From the NCBI RefSeq assembly GCF_964059145.1, contig NZ_OZ060405.1, positions 372,001 through 436,000 on the forward strand: a DNA stretch of 64,000 bases, read 5' to 3'. Below, piece by piece: positions 34,165 to 43,239 of this stretch. The stretch comes from Buchnera aphidicola (Protaphis terricola). GTDB taxonomy: Bacteria; Pseudomonadota; Gammaproteobacteria; Enterobacterales; Enterobacteriaceae. A program made the translations under genes and the position numbers. The notes under the pieces were generated by a model that saw only the letters and a program-made list of their open reading frames with translations, was not told where the DNA came from and made no database searches. Each line of letters opens with the position of its first letter. Position 1 is the stretch's first letter.

Positions 34165-35292
34165 ATGCAGTCTAAAAAAAATTTATTACATTTTCGAAGT
34201 GAAATTAATAATATTGATAATAAAATAGTTACATTATTAGCACAAAGAAAAAAATTAGTATTATATATTGCAGAGTCTAAAATAAAAAATAATCAACCTA
34301 TACGTGATATAGATCGAGAAAAAAAATTATTATCTCAACTAATTAATTTAGCAAAAAAGAAAAATTTAAATTCTGATTATATAAAACGGATATTTTATTT
34401 AATTATTGAAGAATCTATATTGACTCAAGAAACATTTTTAAAAAAAAATAAAAATAATAAAAATATTTTTTCATTTCTTGGTCCCCAAGGATCTTATTCC
34501 CATATAGCTACATGCAAATATGCAAAATATAATTTAAAAAAATTTACTGAAAAATCATGTTTAAACTTTCAAGAAGTTGTAAAATCTGTAGAAAATAATA
34601 AATCAAATTATGCTATCTTACCAATAGAAAATAATTGTTCAGGACCAATTAATGAAGTTTTTTATACTTTAAAAAATATAAATTTATTTATTGTTGGAGA
34701 AATTAATATACATATAAATCATTGTTTATTAGGTATAAAAAAAATTGAATTAAATACATTAAAAACAATATATAGTCATCAACAACCATTTAAACAATGT
34801 AGTAACTTTATTAATAAATTCCCACATTGGAAAATTAAATATATTAATAGTACTACTGAAGCCATGAAAACAGTCATCAAAAAAAACAAAAATAATAATG
34901 CAGCTATAGGAAGTAAAATAGGTAGTAAAATTTATGGATTAAAAATTTTACATGAAAATATATCAAATAAAATTAATAATATAACAAGGTTTATTTGTTT
35001 ATCTAAAACACCTTCCAAAATTCTTTCAAATATAAAAGTAAAAACAACATTATTATTTATTTTAGAAAAAGAATCAAAAAAAATAGATGATATAATTTTA
35101 AAATTTAAACAAAAACAAATTTCTATAAAAATATTAGTTTTTAAAAATAAAACAGAAAAAATATTTTATTTTGATGTTGAAGAACATATATCATCAAATA
35201 TTATACAAAAAACTTTTAAAAAAATTCAAAAAATAACTAATTTTGTAAAAATATTAGGTTGTTATCCTGTTCAAAATACAAAAATATCTTAA
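34165..35292 (+). CDS. pheA: Chorismate mutase / prephenate dehydratase (P-protein)
   Basis: The bifunctional enzyme turns chorismate into prephenate and then phenylpyruvate, the branch to phenylalanine. Residues about 1-95 form the AroQ-type mutase (RSEINNIDNKIVTLLAQRKK). About 100-285 form the dehydratase, with FLGPQGSYSHIA, PIENNCSGPINE and the NITRF segment carrying the key Thr-Arg. About 295-375 form the ACT domain. The length, 375, compares with 386. In the ACT domain the feedback motifs are gone: the GALV region reads SKKIDDIIL and the ESRP position reads LVFKN. This fits an enzyme no longer inhibited by phenylalanine, as reported for Buchnera PheA, and suits supply of Phe to the host. 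Confidence 0.96.
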   Translation: MQSKKNLLHFRSEINNIDNKIVTLLAQRKKLVLYIAESKIKNNQPIRDIDREKKLLSQLINLAKKKNLNSDYIKRIFYLIIEESILTQETFLKKNKNNKNIFSFLGPQGSYSHIATCKYAKYNLKKFTEKSCLNFQEVVKSVENNKSNYAILPIENNCSGPINEVFYTLKNINLFIVGEINIHINHCLLGIKKIELNTLKTIYSHQQPFKQCSNFINKFPHWKIKYINSTTEAMKTVIKKNKNNNAAIGSKIGSKIYGLKILHENISNKINNITRFICLSKTPSKILSNIKVKTTLLFILEKESKKIDDIILKFKQKQISIKILVFKNKTEKIFYFDVEEHISSNIIQKTFKKIQKITNFVKILGCYPVQNTKIS

Positions 35293-35389
35293 TAATATAT
35301 TTTCTTAATATATATCAAAAAATTTTTATAATTTAATAATCAATTTTAATATTTAATATCTTTTAATATTTGTTAAAATGAGTAAAAAT

Positions 35390-36736
35390 ATGTTTATTAG
35401 CTTAGCAGAACGTCTTTCAAAAAGTTTTCGTAATATTATTAATAAAGGGAGACTTACAGAAGAAAATATTAAAGATACAATAAGAGAAGTAAGAAAATCA
35501 TTATTAGAAGCTGACGTTGCATTACCAGTAATAAAAAATTTTATAAAAAATGTTACAGAGCAATCAATTGGATATAAAATTAATAAAAGTTTAACTCCTG
35601 GTCAAGAATTTATAAAAATTGTAAGAAATGAACTTATTTTAGCTATGGGTGAAAAAAACCATTGTTTAAATTTATCTACATATCCACCTGCTATAATATT
35701 AGTAGTTGGTTTACAAGGAACTGGAAAAACTACTACAATAGCAAAAATAGCAAAATGGATAAAAGAAAAATATAAAAAAAAAATACTTATGACATCTGTT
35801 GATGTATATCGTGCTGCTGCCATAAAACAACTAGAAATTTTATCTAATCAAATTAATATTGATTTTTATTCATCCAATATAAATCAAAAACCAATTATTA
35901 TTACAAAAAATGCAATTCAACATGCTAAATTAAAACTATATGATATCTTATTGATTGATACAGCTGGTCGTTTACATATTGATAAAAACATGATGAATGA
36001 AATAAAAGAAATTCAAAATGTATCTAAAGCGATTGAAACATTATTAATTGTAGATTCTATGATGGGACAAGATGCTGTAAACATGGCGAAAAAATTTAAT
36101 CAATATTTATCTATATCAGGTATTATATTAACAAAAACTGATAGTGATTCTAGAAGCGGAATTGCACTATCTATGCGCTATATTACAGGAAAACCTATTA
36201 AATTTATAGGAACAGGAGAAAAATTAACAAATTTAGAAAAATTTCATCCAGAAAGAATAGCAGATCAAATTTTAGGTATGAATAAAACTATATCTATAAT
36301 TAAAGATATTGAAGAAAAAATTAATCAATCTCAGGTTAAAAATTTAACCAAAAAACTTAAACAAGGATATGATTTTAACTTAAACGATTTTTTAATACAA
36401 ATAAAAGAAATGAAAAAAATAGGAGGATTAAATTATTTTATAGATAAATTTTCAAATAATAAAATAATATCTAATAATTCATTATTAGAAAATGATGAAA
36501 ACGCATTAAATAGAATTGAAGCAATAATATATTCCATGACACCTAAAGAAAGAAAAAATCCAATAATTATTAGAGGATCTAGAAAACGAAGAATTGCATT
36601 AGGATCTGGAACAAAAATTCAAGATATAAATAAATTATTAAAAAATTTTAATGATATAAAAAAAATTATGAAAAAAATTAAAAATGGAGGAATTAGTAAA
36701 ATAATTCGTAATATAAAAAATATATTACCTAGATAA
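35390..36736 (+). CDS. ffh: Signal recognition particle protein Ffh
   Basis: Ffh with 4.5S RNA captures nascent membrane proteins and delivers them to FtsY. The start is placed at ATG 35390 (MFISLAERLSKSFRNI), matching E. coli MFDNLTDRLSRTLRN. An in-frame ATG at 35378 would add four residues, and a GAG-like site precedes the second ATG. Domains are N (about 1-85), G (GLQGTGKTTT near 106, DTAGR, TKTD) and the methionine-containing M domain (about 300-448), with the RNA-binding SGT/RRIALGSG segment. It lies between pheA and rpsP. Confidence 0.96.
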   Translation: MFISLAERLSKSFRNIINKGRLTEENIKDTIREVRKSLLEADVALPVIKNFIKNVTEQSIGYKINKSLTPGQEFIKIVRNELILAMGEKNHCLNLSTYPPAIILVVGLQGTGKTTTIAKIAKWIKEKYKKKILMTSVDVYRAAAIKQLEILSNQINIDFYSSNINQKPIIITKNAIQHAKLKLYDILLIDTAGRLHIDKNMMNEIKEIQNVSKAIETLLIVDSMMGQDAVNMAKKFNQYLSISGIILTKTDSDSRSGIALSMRYITGKPIKFIGTGEKLTNLEKFHPERIADQILGMNKTISIIKDIEEKINQSQVKNLTKKLKQGYDFNLNDFLIQIKEMKKIGGLNYFIDKFSNNKIISNNSLLENDENALNRIEAIIYSMTPKERKNPIIIRGSRKRRIALGSGTKIQDINKLLKNFNDIKKIMKKIKNGGISKIIRNIKNILPR

Positions 36737-36813
36737 TTTTAAAATATATAATATATTTATGTAAATAAGTTTATATTTGTAAAATAATTCTTTATTTTAA
36801 ATAAGAGGATAAT

Positions 36814-37071
36814 ATGATAAAAATTAGATTAGCTCGATATGGAAATAAAAAACGACCGTTTTATAAAATAGTAGCAGCAGATAGCCGTTTTCCTCGAGAT
36901 GGTCGTTTTATTGAACAATTAGGATATTTTGATCCTTCATCTAAAAATATAATTACTTCTATAAAATTAAATATTAGTCGTATTGAGTATTGGAAAAAAC
37001 ACGGAGCACAAATTTCAGAACGCTCGAAAAAACTTATCAAAACATTTAAAAAAAATGAGAAAACATTATAA
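36814..37071 (+). CDS. rpsP: 30S ribosomal protein S16
   Basis: S16 stabilises the 5' domain of 16S rRNA. The 85 residues (82 in E. coli) include MIKIRLARYGNKKRPFY and ADSRFPRDGRFIEQLGYF, both typical. An AAGAGGA ribosome site precedes it. It heads rpsP-rimM-trmD-rplS, the conserved operon. Its stop codon overlaps the beginning of the open frame of rimM. Confidence 0.97.
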   Translation: MIKIRLARYGNKKRPFYKIVAADSRFPRDGRFIEQLGYFDPSSKNIITSIKLNISRIEYWKKHGAQISERSKKLIKTFKKNEKTL

Positions 37072-37604
37072 ATATTAAATTAAAAAAACCAATTAATCCT
37101 ATTTTATCTGGAAAAATAGGAAAAGCTTATGGAATATTAGGTTGGTTAAATTTTTTTTCTTTTACTGAAAATAAAAAAAAAATATTTAATTATTTTCCAT
37201 GGTTTATTTTAAAAAATAAAACATGGGAAATTATTTTTTTAAATAAATGGAAAACACATAATAATAATTTTATTATTCAAATAAATAATATTATAGATCG
37301 TACTACTGCAAGTAAATGGACTAATATACATATTTTTATAGATCAAAGTACATTACCTATACTTAAAAAAAATGAATACTATTGGAATGATATTATTCAA
37401 TGTAAAATATTTAATACAAAAAAAAAATATTTAGGTATAGTTATTCATTTAATACGAACTAAATATAATGATGTACTTATAATAAAAAATAATTTAGAAA
37501 AAAAAAATATATTAATTCCATTTGTTGTTCAAAAAATAATTAAACATATAGACACTCAAAAAAAAATAATCATAGTAGAATGGAATGAAAAATATGATTC
37601 ATAA
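37068..37604 (+). pseudogene. rimM: Ribosome maturation factor RimM, two compensating poly(A) indels and no standard start
   Basis: RimM binds S19 in the immature 30S head. The frame reads KKPINPILSGKIGKAYGILG and on to YYWNDIIQCKIF and KYNDVLIIKNNLEKK, collinear with E. coli RimM (182 residues). At A9 (37498-37506) it shifts and stops at 37512. The homologous ILIPFVVQKIIKHIDTQ continues in another frame until A10 (37557-37566), after which the original frame returns with IIIVEWNEKYDS and a stop at 37602. So one run is one A short and the other one A long. Upstream, an in-frame TGA at 37056 and the first conserved residues enclose no ATG, GTG or TTG. Candidate starts are ATA 37068 or ATT 37065/37074. 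It may be functional only through slippage, or decaying. Confidence 0.85.
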
Positions 37605-38362
37605 ATTAAAAAAAAAGATAATGAAATAATAATATCATGTTGTATTATTACAATATTCCCAGAAATGTTTAATGCAATTAATCATTATGGAATAACTGGA
37701 AAAGCCATTCAAAAAAAAAAATTGATCTAAAATATTTAAATTTAAGAGAATTTTCTAAAAATAAATATAAATCTATAGATGATCGTCCTTATGGAGGAGG
37801 ACCAGGAATGTTAATAAGTTTAGAACCATTGTGGTTAGCAATTAAACATGCAAAATCTTTACTAAAAGATGCAACAGTGATCTACTTATCGCCACAAGGA
37901 AAAAAATTTAAACAAAATAAAATTTTAGAATTAATTAAAAAGAAAAAAATTATTTTTATATGTGGTAGATACAGAGGAATAGATCAAAGAATTATTGATT
38001 GCTTAATAAATGAAGAATGGTCAATAGGTGATTATATACTTACTGGCGGAGAATTAGCTGCAATGGTAATAATAGATGCTATTGCTCGATTTATTCCTGG
38101 AGTTATTACAAAAAAATCAATAAAAGAAGAATCGTTATATAATGATTTACTTGATTATCCAAATTACACAAGACCCAAAAATATTTATAACATGAGAGTT
38201 CCAAAAATTTTACTTTCTGGTGATCATGAAAAAATTCGTTTATGGCGTCTAAAAAAATCTATAGAAAAAACTTTAGAAAAAAGACCAGATTTATTATTAA
38301 AAAAAAACTTAAATCAAGAAGAAAAAAAAATTTTAAATCAACTTAAAAAACTAAAAAAATAA
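37594..38362 (+). pseudogene. trmD: tRNA (guanine-37-N1)-methyltransferase, two poly(A) frameshifts
   Basis: TrmD makes m1G37 to stop +1 frameshifting and is essential in E. coli. The likely start is ATG 37594, overlapping rimM by 11 bases. After A9 (37608-37616) the homologous frame gives IISCCIITIFPEMFNAINHYGITGKA in pieces. At A11 (37711-37721) it shifts again, and IDLKYLNLREF continues into the long frame with DDRPYGGGPGML, LSPQGKKF, CGRYRGIDQR and EEWSIGDYILTGGE (SPOUT knot). Both runs are one A short. Only the last 184 residues, from ATG 37808, are uninterrupted, and these lack the N-terminal part of the knot. Total restored length is about 256, as in E. coli. Confidence 0.85.
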
Positions 38363-38403
38363 AAATATTTTATAAATATATAAATAATTTATAGAGATTA
38401 AAA

Positions 38404-38751
38404 ATGAATAATATAATTCAAGAAATTGAAAAAGAACAACTTAAAAAAAATATACCTCATTTTCAACCCGGAGATACAATAGAAGTAAAAGTATGGGTAA
38501 TAGAAGGTACCAAAAAACGTTTACAATCTTTTGAAGGAGCTGTAATTGCATTAAAAAACCGATCCTTAAATTCATCATTTACTGTCCGAAAAATTTCAAA
38601 CGGAGAAGCTGTAGAACGAGTCTTTCAAACTCACTCTTATAATATTGAAAATATTATTATTAAAAGAAAAGGACTAGTTAGAAAAGCAAAGCTATACTAT
38701 TTAAGAAAACGTACTGGAAAGTCTGCAAGAATTAAAGAAAAAATTAAATAA
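38404..38751 (+). CDS. rplS: 50S ribosomal protein L19
   Basis: L19 lies at the 30S-50S interface. The 115 residues equal E. coli. [31 protein letters not shown] and [15 protein letters not shown] match the family. It ends the rpsP operon and remains intact although the two genes before it are frameshifted. It is followed by a bidirectional hairpin before tldD. Confidence 0.98.
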   Translation: MNNIIQEIEKEQLKKNIPHFQPGDTIEVKVWVIEGTKKRLQSFEGAVIALKNRSLNSSFTVRKISNGEAVERVFQTHSYNIENIIIKRKGLVRKAKLYYLRKRTGKSARIKEKIK

Positions 38752-38774
38752 ATATTTTTTTAGAATAATTAATA

Positions 38775-38802
38775 TGCAGTCATGACGTTATTCTTGACTG
38801 CA
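38775..38802. terminator. Bidirectional terminator between rplS and tldD
   Basis: The stem TGCAGTCA / TGACTGCA (8 perfect pairs, 12-base loop) lies between convergent genes, with AT-rich flanks giving T-rich stretches on the plus strand. Confidence 0.72.
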
Positions 38803-38825
38803 CTAATATTTATTATTTTTAAAAA

Positions 38826-40283
38826 TTAATAATCTGTTCCACCTACAGTTAATTCATCTATTTTAATAGTTGGTTGACCTATACCAACAGGAATATTTTG
38901 ACCTTCCTTACCACATATACCCATTCCTTCAGCCATTTTTAAATCATTTCCTACCATAGAAATTTTTTTCATAACTTCTAATCCAGATCCTATTAAAGTA
39001 GTATTTTTAATTGGAGTTGATATCTTACCATTCTTTATTAAATATGCTTCAGAAGTAGAAAAAACAAACTGTCCAGAAGTAATATCTACTTGACCTCCTG
39101 AAAAATTAACAGCATAAATACCATAATTAATACTTTTAATAATATCTTCTAATTTAAAATTCCTAGATAACATATATGTATTTGTCATTCTTGGTATTGG
39201 TAAATATGAATAAGATTGACGACGACCATTTCCAGTTGGTTCATATCCCATAAGACGTGCATTAAGCTTATCTTGCATATATTTTTTTAAAATTCCATCT
39301 TCAATTAGTATATTATATTGTCCTGAAACTCCTTCATCATCAATATTTAATGATCCACGTTGATTTTTTATTGTCCCATCATCAATTATAGTGCATAACT
39401 CTGAAGCTACCTTTTGACCAATCATATTAGAAAAAACTGAAGTACCTTTTCTATTAAAATCACCTTCTAAACCATGTCCTACAGCTTCATGTAATAAAAC
39501 TCCAGGTCCACCTGATCCTAAAACAACAGGGAAAGTTCCAGAAGGAGCTTCTTTTGCAGATAAATTTAATAAAGCTATTCGGACAGCTTCTTTAGTCCAA
39601 TAATCAATTCTAATGTCTTCAAAATAATCATCTTTACTTAAAAAAAAACTATAATTAGTTCGACCTCCACCTCCGCTTTTCCCGTATTCTCGATGATTTT
39701 TGTCTTCTACTAAAACATTTACTGAAAAACCAACCATAGGTCTAATATCTGTAGAAAAATTTCCATCAGTAGATACAATTAAAACTTTTTCATAAGACCC
39801 ATTTAAAGTAGCACTAACTTCAACTACACGATGATCAAGACTACGTGCAATATGATCTACTCTATAAAGTAAATCAATTTTTTCACTAGAACTAAATTTT
39901 TCTAATGGATTTAAAATATCATAAAAATTATTTTTCTTTTGTTCTATAAAATTCTTTTTTTTTGTTTTTTTATCTTGATAATCAATTATGCTTTTAGCTA
40001 TTTTTGCACTTTTTCTTATTGAATCGATTGATATTTGATCTGTATAAGAAAAACCAGTTTTTTCACCTGAAATCGCTCGAATACCAACTCCTTGATCTAA
40101 ATGATAAGAACCTTCTTTAATAATTCGTTTTTCTAAAGACCAGGATTCATAAATATGTGATTGAAAATATAAATCTCCATAATCTAAATTATTAACAGAA
40201 ACTTCTTCTAATATTGTTAAAATATCTTCACGATTTATTTTATTTGAAGTTAATAAAGATTCAGTAACTAATTCCAATGTCAT
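38826..40283 (-). CDS. tldD: Metalloprotease TldD
   Basis: TldD with TldE/PmbA forms a heterodimeric zinc protease that degrades unfolded peptides and, in other bacteria, matures peptide antibiotics and removes CcdA. The 485 residues compare with 481. The zinc motif [11 protein letters not shown] lies near 265, with the later cysteine/acid-containing segment [10 protein letters not shown] near the C terminus. No tldE lies in this window, so its partner must be encoded elsewhere if the complex works. In E. coli tldD is far from rplS, so this junction is a rearrangement relative to it. Confidence 0.95.
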   Translation of the reverse strand: MTLELVTESLLTSNKINREDILTILEEVSVNNLDYGDLYFQSHIYESWSLEKRIIKEGSYHLDQGVGIRAISGEKTGFSYTDQISIDSIRKSAKIAKSIIDYQDKKTKKKNFIEQKKNNFYDILNPLEKFSSSEKIDLLYRVDHIARSLDHRVVEVSATLNGSYEKVLIVSTDGNFSTDIRPMVGFSVNVLVEDKNHREYGKSGGGGRTNYSFFLSKDDYFEDIRIDYWTKEAVRIALLNLSAKEAPSGTFPVVLGSGGPGVLLHEAVGHGLEGDFNRKGTSVFSNMIGQKVASELCTIIDDGTIKNQRGSLNIDDEGVSGQYNILIEDGILKKYMQDKLNARLMGYEPTGNGRRQSYSYLPIPRMTNTYMLSRNFKLEDIIKSINYGIYAVNFSGGQVDITSGQFVFSTSEAYLIKNGKISTPIKNTTLIGSGLEVMKKISMVGNDLKMAEGMGICGKEGQNIPVGIGQPTIKIDELTVGGTDY

Positions 40284-40448
40284 TTGAACTCACTTAATAA
40301 AAAATAATATTATATATATTATAAAATAATATTATAAAATATAAATAACAAATAAAAAATATTTTTTATAAAATATTTATAATTTTATTAATTTATTATA
40401 AAATAAAGTTAAATATTTCTTTATTTAATTTTTATTACTGAGAATAAT

Positions 40449-40892
40449 ATGGAAAATAAAAAAAATGTTTTATTAATTAATGGACCTAATTTAAATCTAT
40501 TGGGCTTAAGAGAACCAAATATATATGGAAAAAACAATTTATCAGATTTAATTGAAAAACTAAAAAAAAAAGCAAAAAAATTAAATATATCATTAAGTCA
40601 TATACAATCTAATGCAGAATATTTATTAATTGAGAAAATACATTTGTCTAAAAAAAACAATATTGATTATATTATAATAAATCCTGCAGCTTTTACTCAT
40701 ACTAGTATAGCAATAAGAGATGCTTTAATTGCAGTCTCTATACCATTTATTGAAGTTCATATTTCTAATATTTATAATAGAGAAGACTTTCGTTCTCATT
40801 CATGGTTCTCTGATATTTCTAATGGTGTGATTTCAGGATTAGGAATATATGGATATTATTGTGCATTAAAAACTATTTCTAAAAGATTATAA
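40449..40892 (+). CDS. aroQ: 3-dehydroquinate dehydratase, type II
   Basis: AroQ removes water from 3-dehydroquinate, step three of the shikimate pathway. The 147 residues compare with about 150. The catalytic motifs are [17 protein letters not shown] (with Tyr), [16 protein letters not shown] and [17 protein letters not shown] with the catalytic histidine. It feeds the chorismate used by PheA in this window. In many relatives aroQ precedes accB-accC; here fis follows on the opposite strand. Confidence 0.97.
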   Translation: MENKKNVLLINGPNLNLLGLREPNIYGKNNLSDLIEKLKKKAKKLNISLSHIQSNAEYLLIEKIHLSKKNNIDYIIINPAAFTHTSIAIRDALIAVSIPFIEVHISNIYNREDFRSHSWFSDISNGVISGLGIYGYYCALKTISKRL

Positions 40893-40906
40893 AAATATAT
40901 AAATTA

Positions 40907-40950
40907 TTTGCACCTTCTTGTAGATAAAAAAAATTTATAGAAAGTGCAAT
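40907..40950. terminator. Interrupted-stem terminator between aroQ and fis
   Basis: ATTGCAC-type arm (40907-40913) pairs with GTGCAAT (40944-40950). Further internal pairs TTCT/AGAA and ATAAA/TTTAT close on an A-rich loop. The position between convergent genes supports a bidirectional terminator. Confidence 0.65.
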
Positions 40951-40959
40951 TAAAAAAAA

Positions 40960-41259
40960 TTAATTCATACTATATTTTTTTAATTTTTTTCTTAAAGTAC
41001 TTCGATTTATACCCATTATAAAAGCTGCTTTTGTTTGATTTCCACGCGTATACTGCATAATAACATCTAATAAAATTTTTTCAAATTCAGATAATACTAA
41101 TGAGTATAAATTATTAATATTTTTAGTATTATCTAAAACTGATAAATAGTTCTCTAAAGATTTTTTAATTAATAAACCTATTGGTTTATTTATAATTTTA
41201 TTTTGATTATCTTTAGTATAATCAAGTAAAAGTTTCATATCTATAAAATTTTCTGACAT
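40960..41259 (-). CDS. fis: DNA-binding protein Fis
   Basis: Fis is a nucleoid protein that bends DNA and activates rRNA promoters. The 99 residues compare with 98. The N-terminal beta-hairpin arm is diverged. The helical core and C-terminal helix-turn-helix ([24 protein letters not shown], about 73-96, quoted here as its span) are strongly kept. In E. coli fis follows dusB in one operon; here it follows rluD, so dusB has been lost or moved from this place. Confidence 0.95.
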   Translation of the reverse strand: MSENFIDMKLLLDYTKDNQNKIINKPIGLLIKKSLENYLSVLDNTKNINNLYSLVLSEFEKILLDVIMQYTRGNQTKAAFIMGINRSTLRKKLKKYSMN

Positions 41260-41316
41260 AAAATTATCAACTCTTTAAACTTTTTTATATATTTAAAATA
41301 AATTTATAAAAATTTT

Positions 41317-42267
41317 TTATAATTTTGTATTTAAATTTAAAATAAGACTCTTCATATCTAGAGGTAAATCAATTTCCCAACTCATTAATTTATTAGTAAT
41401 TGGATGTAAAAATTCAAGATAATGTGCATGTAATGCCTGACGAGAAAAAATTATTTTTTCATAAAAACATTTTTTTTTAAAATATCTATTAGAATAATTA
41501 ATTCCTCCATATACAGGATCCCCTAATAACGGATATTTAATATATTCCATATGAACACGAATTTGATGTGTACGACCTGTTTCTAATTGTAATAAAATAT
41601 GTGTATAAAATTTAAAACGATGAATAATTTTATAATGCGTAATAGCAGGTTTTCCTAACGGATTAACTACCATACGGATTCTTTTACAAGGATGTCGCAT
41701 TATAGGATAATTAATAGTACCACCAGAAATCATATTACCCTTAACAATAGCTTGATATTTACGAATAATTTTTTTATTTTTTAATAATTTAACTAAAAAA
41801 TAATACGAAAAAATTGTTTTTGCAATAATCATCAATCCACTTGTATTTTTATCCAATCGATGAACAATACCACAACGTGGTAAATATTTACTATTTTTAT
41901 AACGATATAATAATGCATTTAAAACTGTTCCATTATTATTTCCTGCTCCGGGATGAACTATTAAACCAGAAGATTTATTTATAACTAGTAAATGATTATC
42001 TTCATAAATAATATTTAAAAAAATATTTTCTGGCGAATCAAATGTTTTTTTTTGATCAATTGGATAAATAGTAATTTTTTCACCGCCTAGTAATTTTTTA
42101 TTAGGTTTGTTTTCTATTTTTCCATTAACATATACATGATCCATAAGAATCCAATTTTTTAAACAAGATCGAGAATATTGTATAAAGATATTAGAAATTA
42201 TTTGATCTAATCTTTTTCCTTTAGTATTAGTATAAGGCGCTAATACATTTAATTCTTTTATTTTCAA
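41317..42267 (-). CDS. rluD: 23S rRNA pseudouridine synthase D
   Basis: RluD makes pseudouridines 1911, 1915 and 1917 in helix 69 of 23S rRNA, at the subunit bridge. The 316 residues compare with 326. The S4-like domain (about 18-75) and RluA-type catalytic domain are present, with HRLDKNTSG, where Asp139 is the nucleophile, and GRTHQIRVHM. It is divergent from bamD, the same arrangement as in E. coli. Confidence 0.97.
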   Translation of the reverse strand: MKIKELNVLAPYTNTKGKRLDQIISNIFIQYSRSCLKNWILMDHVYVNGKIENKPNKKLLGGEKITIYPIDQKKTFDSPENIFLNIIYEDNHLLVINKSSGLIVHPGAGNNNGTVLNALLYRYKNSKYLPRCGIVHRLDKNTSGLMIIAKTIFSYYFLVKLLKNKKIIRKYQAIVKGNMISGGTINYPIMRHPCKRIRMVVNPLGKPAITHYKIIHRFKFYTHILLQLETGRTHQIRVHMEYIKYPLLGDPVYGGINYSNRYFKKKCFYEKIIFSRQALHAHYLEFLHPITNKLMSWEIDLPLDMKSLILNLNTKL

Positions 42268-42389
42268 TAAAAAATCCTTATCATTTTTTTTATTTAATCT
42301 AAATCTTTAATTAGTATAAAATATGATATTCTATATAATTAATTAATATTATTAATATAAAATTTTATTCAATTATAGAAAAATATCTT

Positions 42390-43121
42390 ATGTGTAAAAA
42401 AAACATCCTAATTATTTTTATATTATTATCAATACATCTCTCAGGATATGCAGAAAATATACAACAAAATAAAAAGATTAAAGAAAAAATATTTTATAAA
42501 TATTGTAGAAATGAATTGAAAGAAAAAAAATTTTATCAGGCAATACAACATTTAGAAAGTATGAAAAAAAATAATATTAATACTTCTTACTCTGATAAAA
42601 TTCAAATTAATTTAATTTATGCTTATTATAAAATTGAAAATTTTAATATGGCTCAAAAAAATATAAATCAATTTATTCAACTATATCCAAAACATTTAAA
42701 CATAGATTATGTTTTATATATTAAAAGTTTAATAGACATAGCATTAGATAAAAATATTTTTTTTAAAACTTTTTTAATACAAAACTATAAAAGTGATCCT
42801 ATATATGCAAAAAGAGCTTTTTTTCAATTAAAAGATTTCTTATTTCGTTATCCTAAAAGTATTTATATTGTAAATATAAAAAAAGATTTATTCAATTTAA
42901 AACAACGTTTAGGGCAATATAATCTTCAAATATTGAAATATTATTTTAAAAACAAAAAATATATAGCAGTAATTAATCGAGGTGAAGAAATAATAAAAAA
43001 TTTTCCAGAAACTATATCATCAATAAAAGCATTAAAATACATGAAACTAGCTTTTATTAAATTAAAAATATTCGATACTGCTCAAAAAATAGATAAAATT
43101 ATTCAAATTAATAATATTTAA
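42390..43121 (+). CDS. bamD: Outer membrane assembly factor BamD, lipobox cysteine missing
   Basis: BamD is the essential partner of BamA in inserting outer membrane beta-barrels. The 243 residues (245 in E. coli) hold five TPR-like repeats, for example IYAYYKIENFNMAQKNINQF and HLNIDYVLYIKSL. A hydrophobic signal segment (about 5-20) leads to LSGY where E. coli has LAGC. The codon is TAT, one G-to-A change from TGT. The protein would thus not be lipidated in the normal way. The only cysteine near the N terminus is Cys2, before the hydrophobic segment. It is divergent from rluD. Confidence 0.9.
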   Translation: MCKKNILIIFILLSIHLSGYAENIQQNKKIKEKIFYKYCRNELKEKKFYQAIQHLESMKKNNINTSYSDKIQINLIYAYYKIENFNMAQKNINQFIQLYPKHLNIDYVLYIKSLIDIALDKNIFFKTFLIQNYKSDPIYAKRAFFQLKDFLFRYPKSIYIVNIKKDLFNLKQRLGQYNLQILKYYFKNKKYIAVINRGEEIIKNFPETISSIKALKYMKLAFIKLKIFDTAQKIDKIIQINNI

Positions 43122-43239
43122 AATATTTCAGAATAATAAATATTTTTTATATTAAAAATTTTTACTTTAAAGTTAAATAATCAGTTTTATTTTAAAATAT
43201 ATTTATAATTTAAATTATTTTAAACAAAAATTAAAAAAT

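Noticed and set aside
37808..38362. Treating the 184-residue frame as a complete short TrmD
   Set aside because: It lacks the N-terminal part of the SPOUT fold, and homologous sequence continues upstream in other frames.
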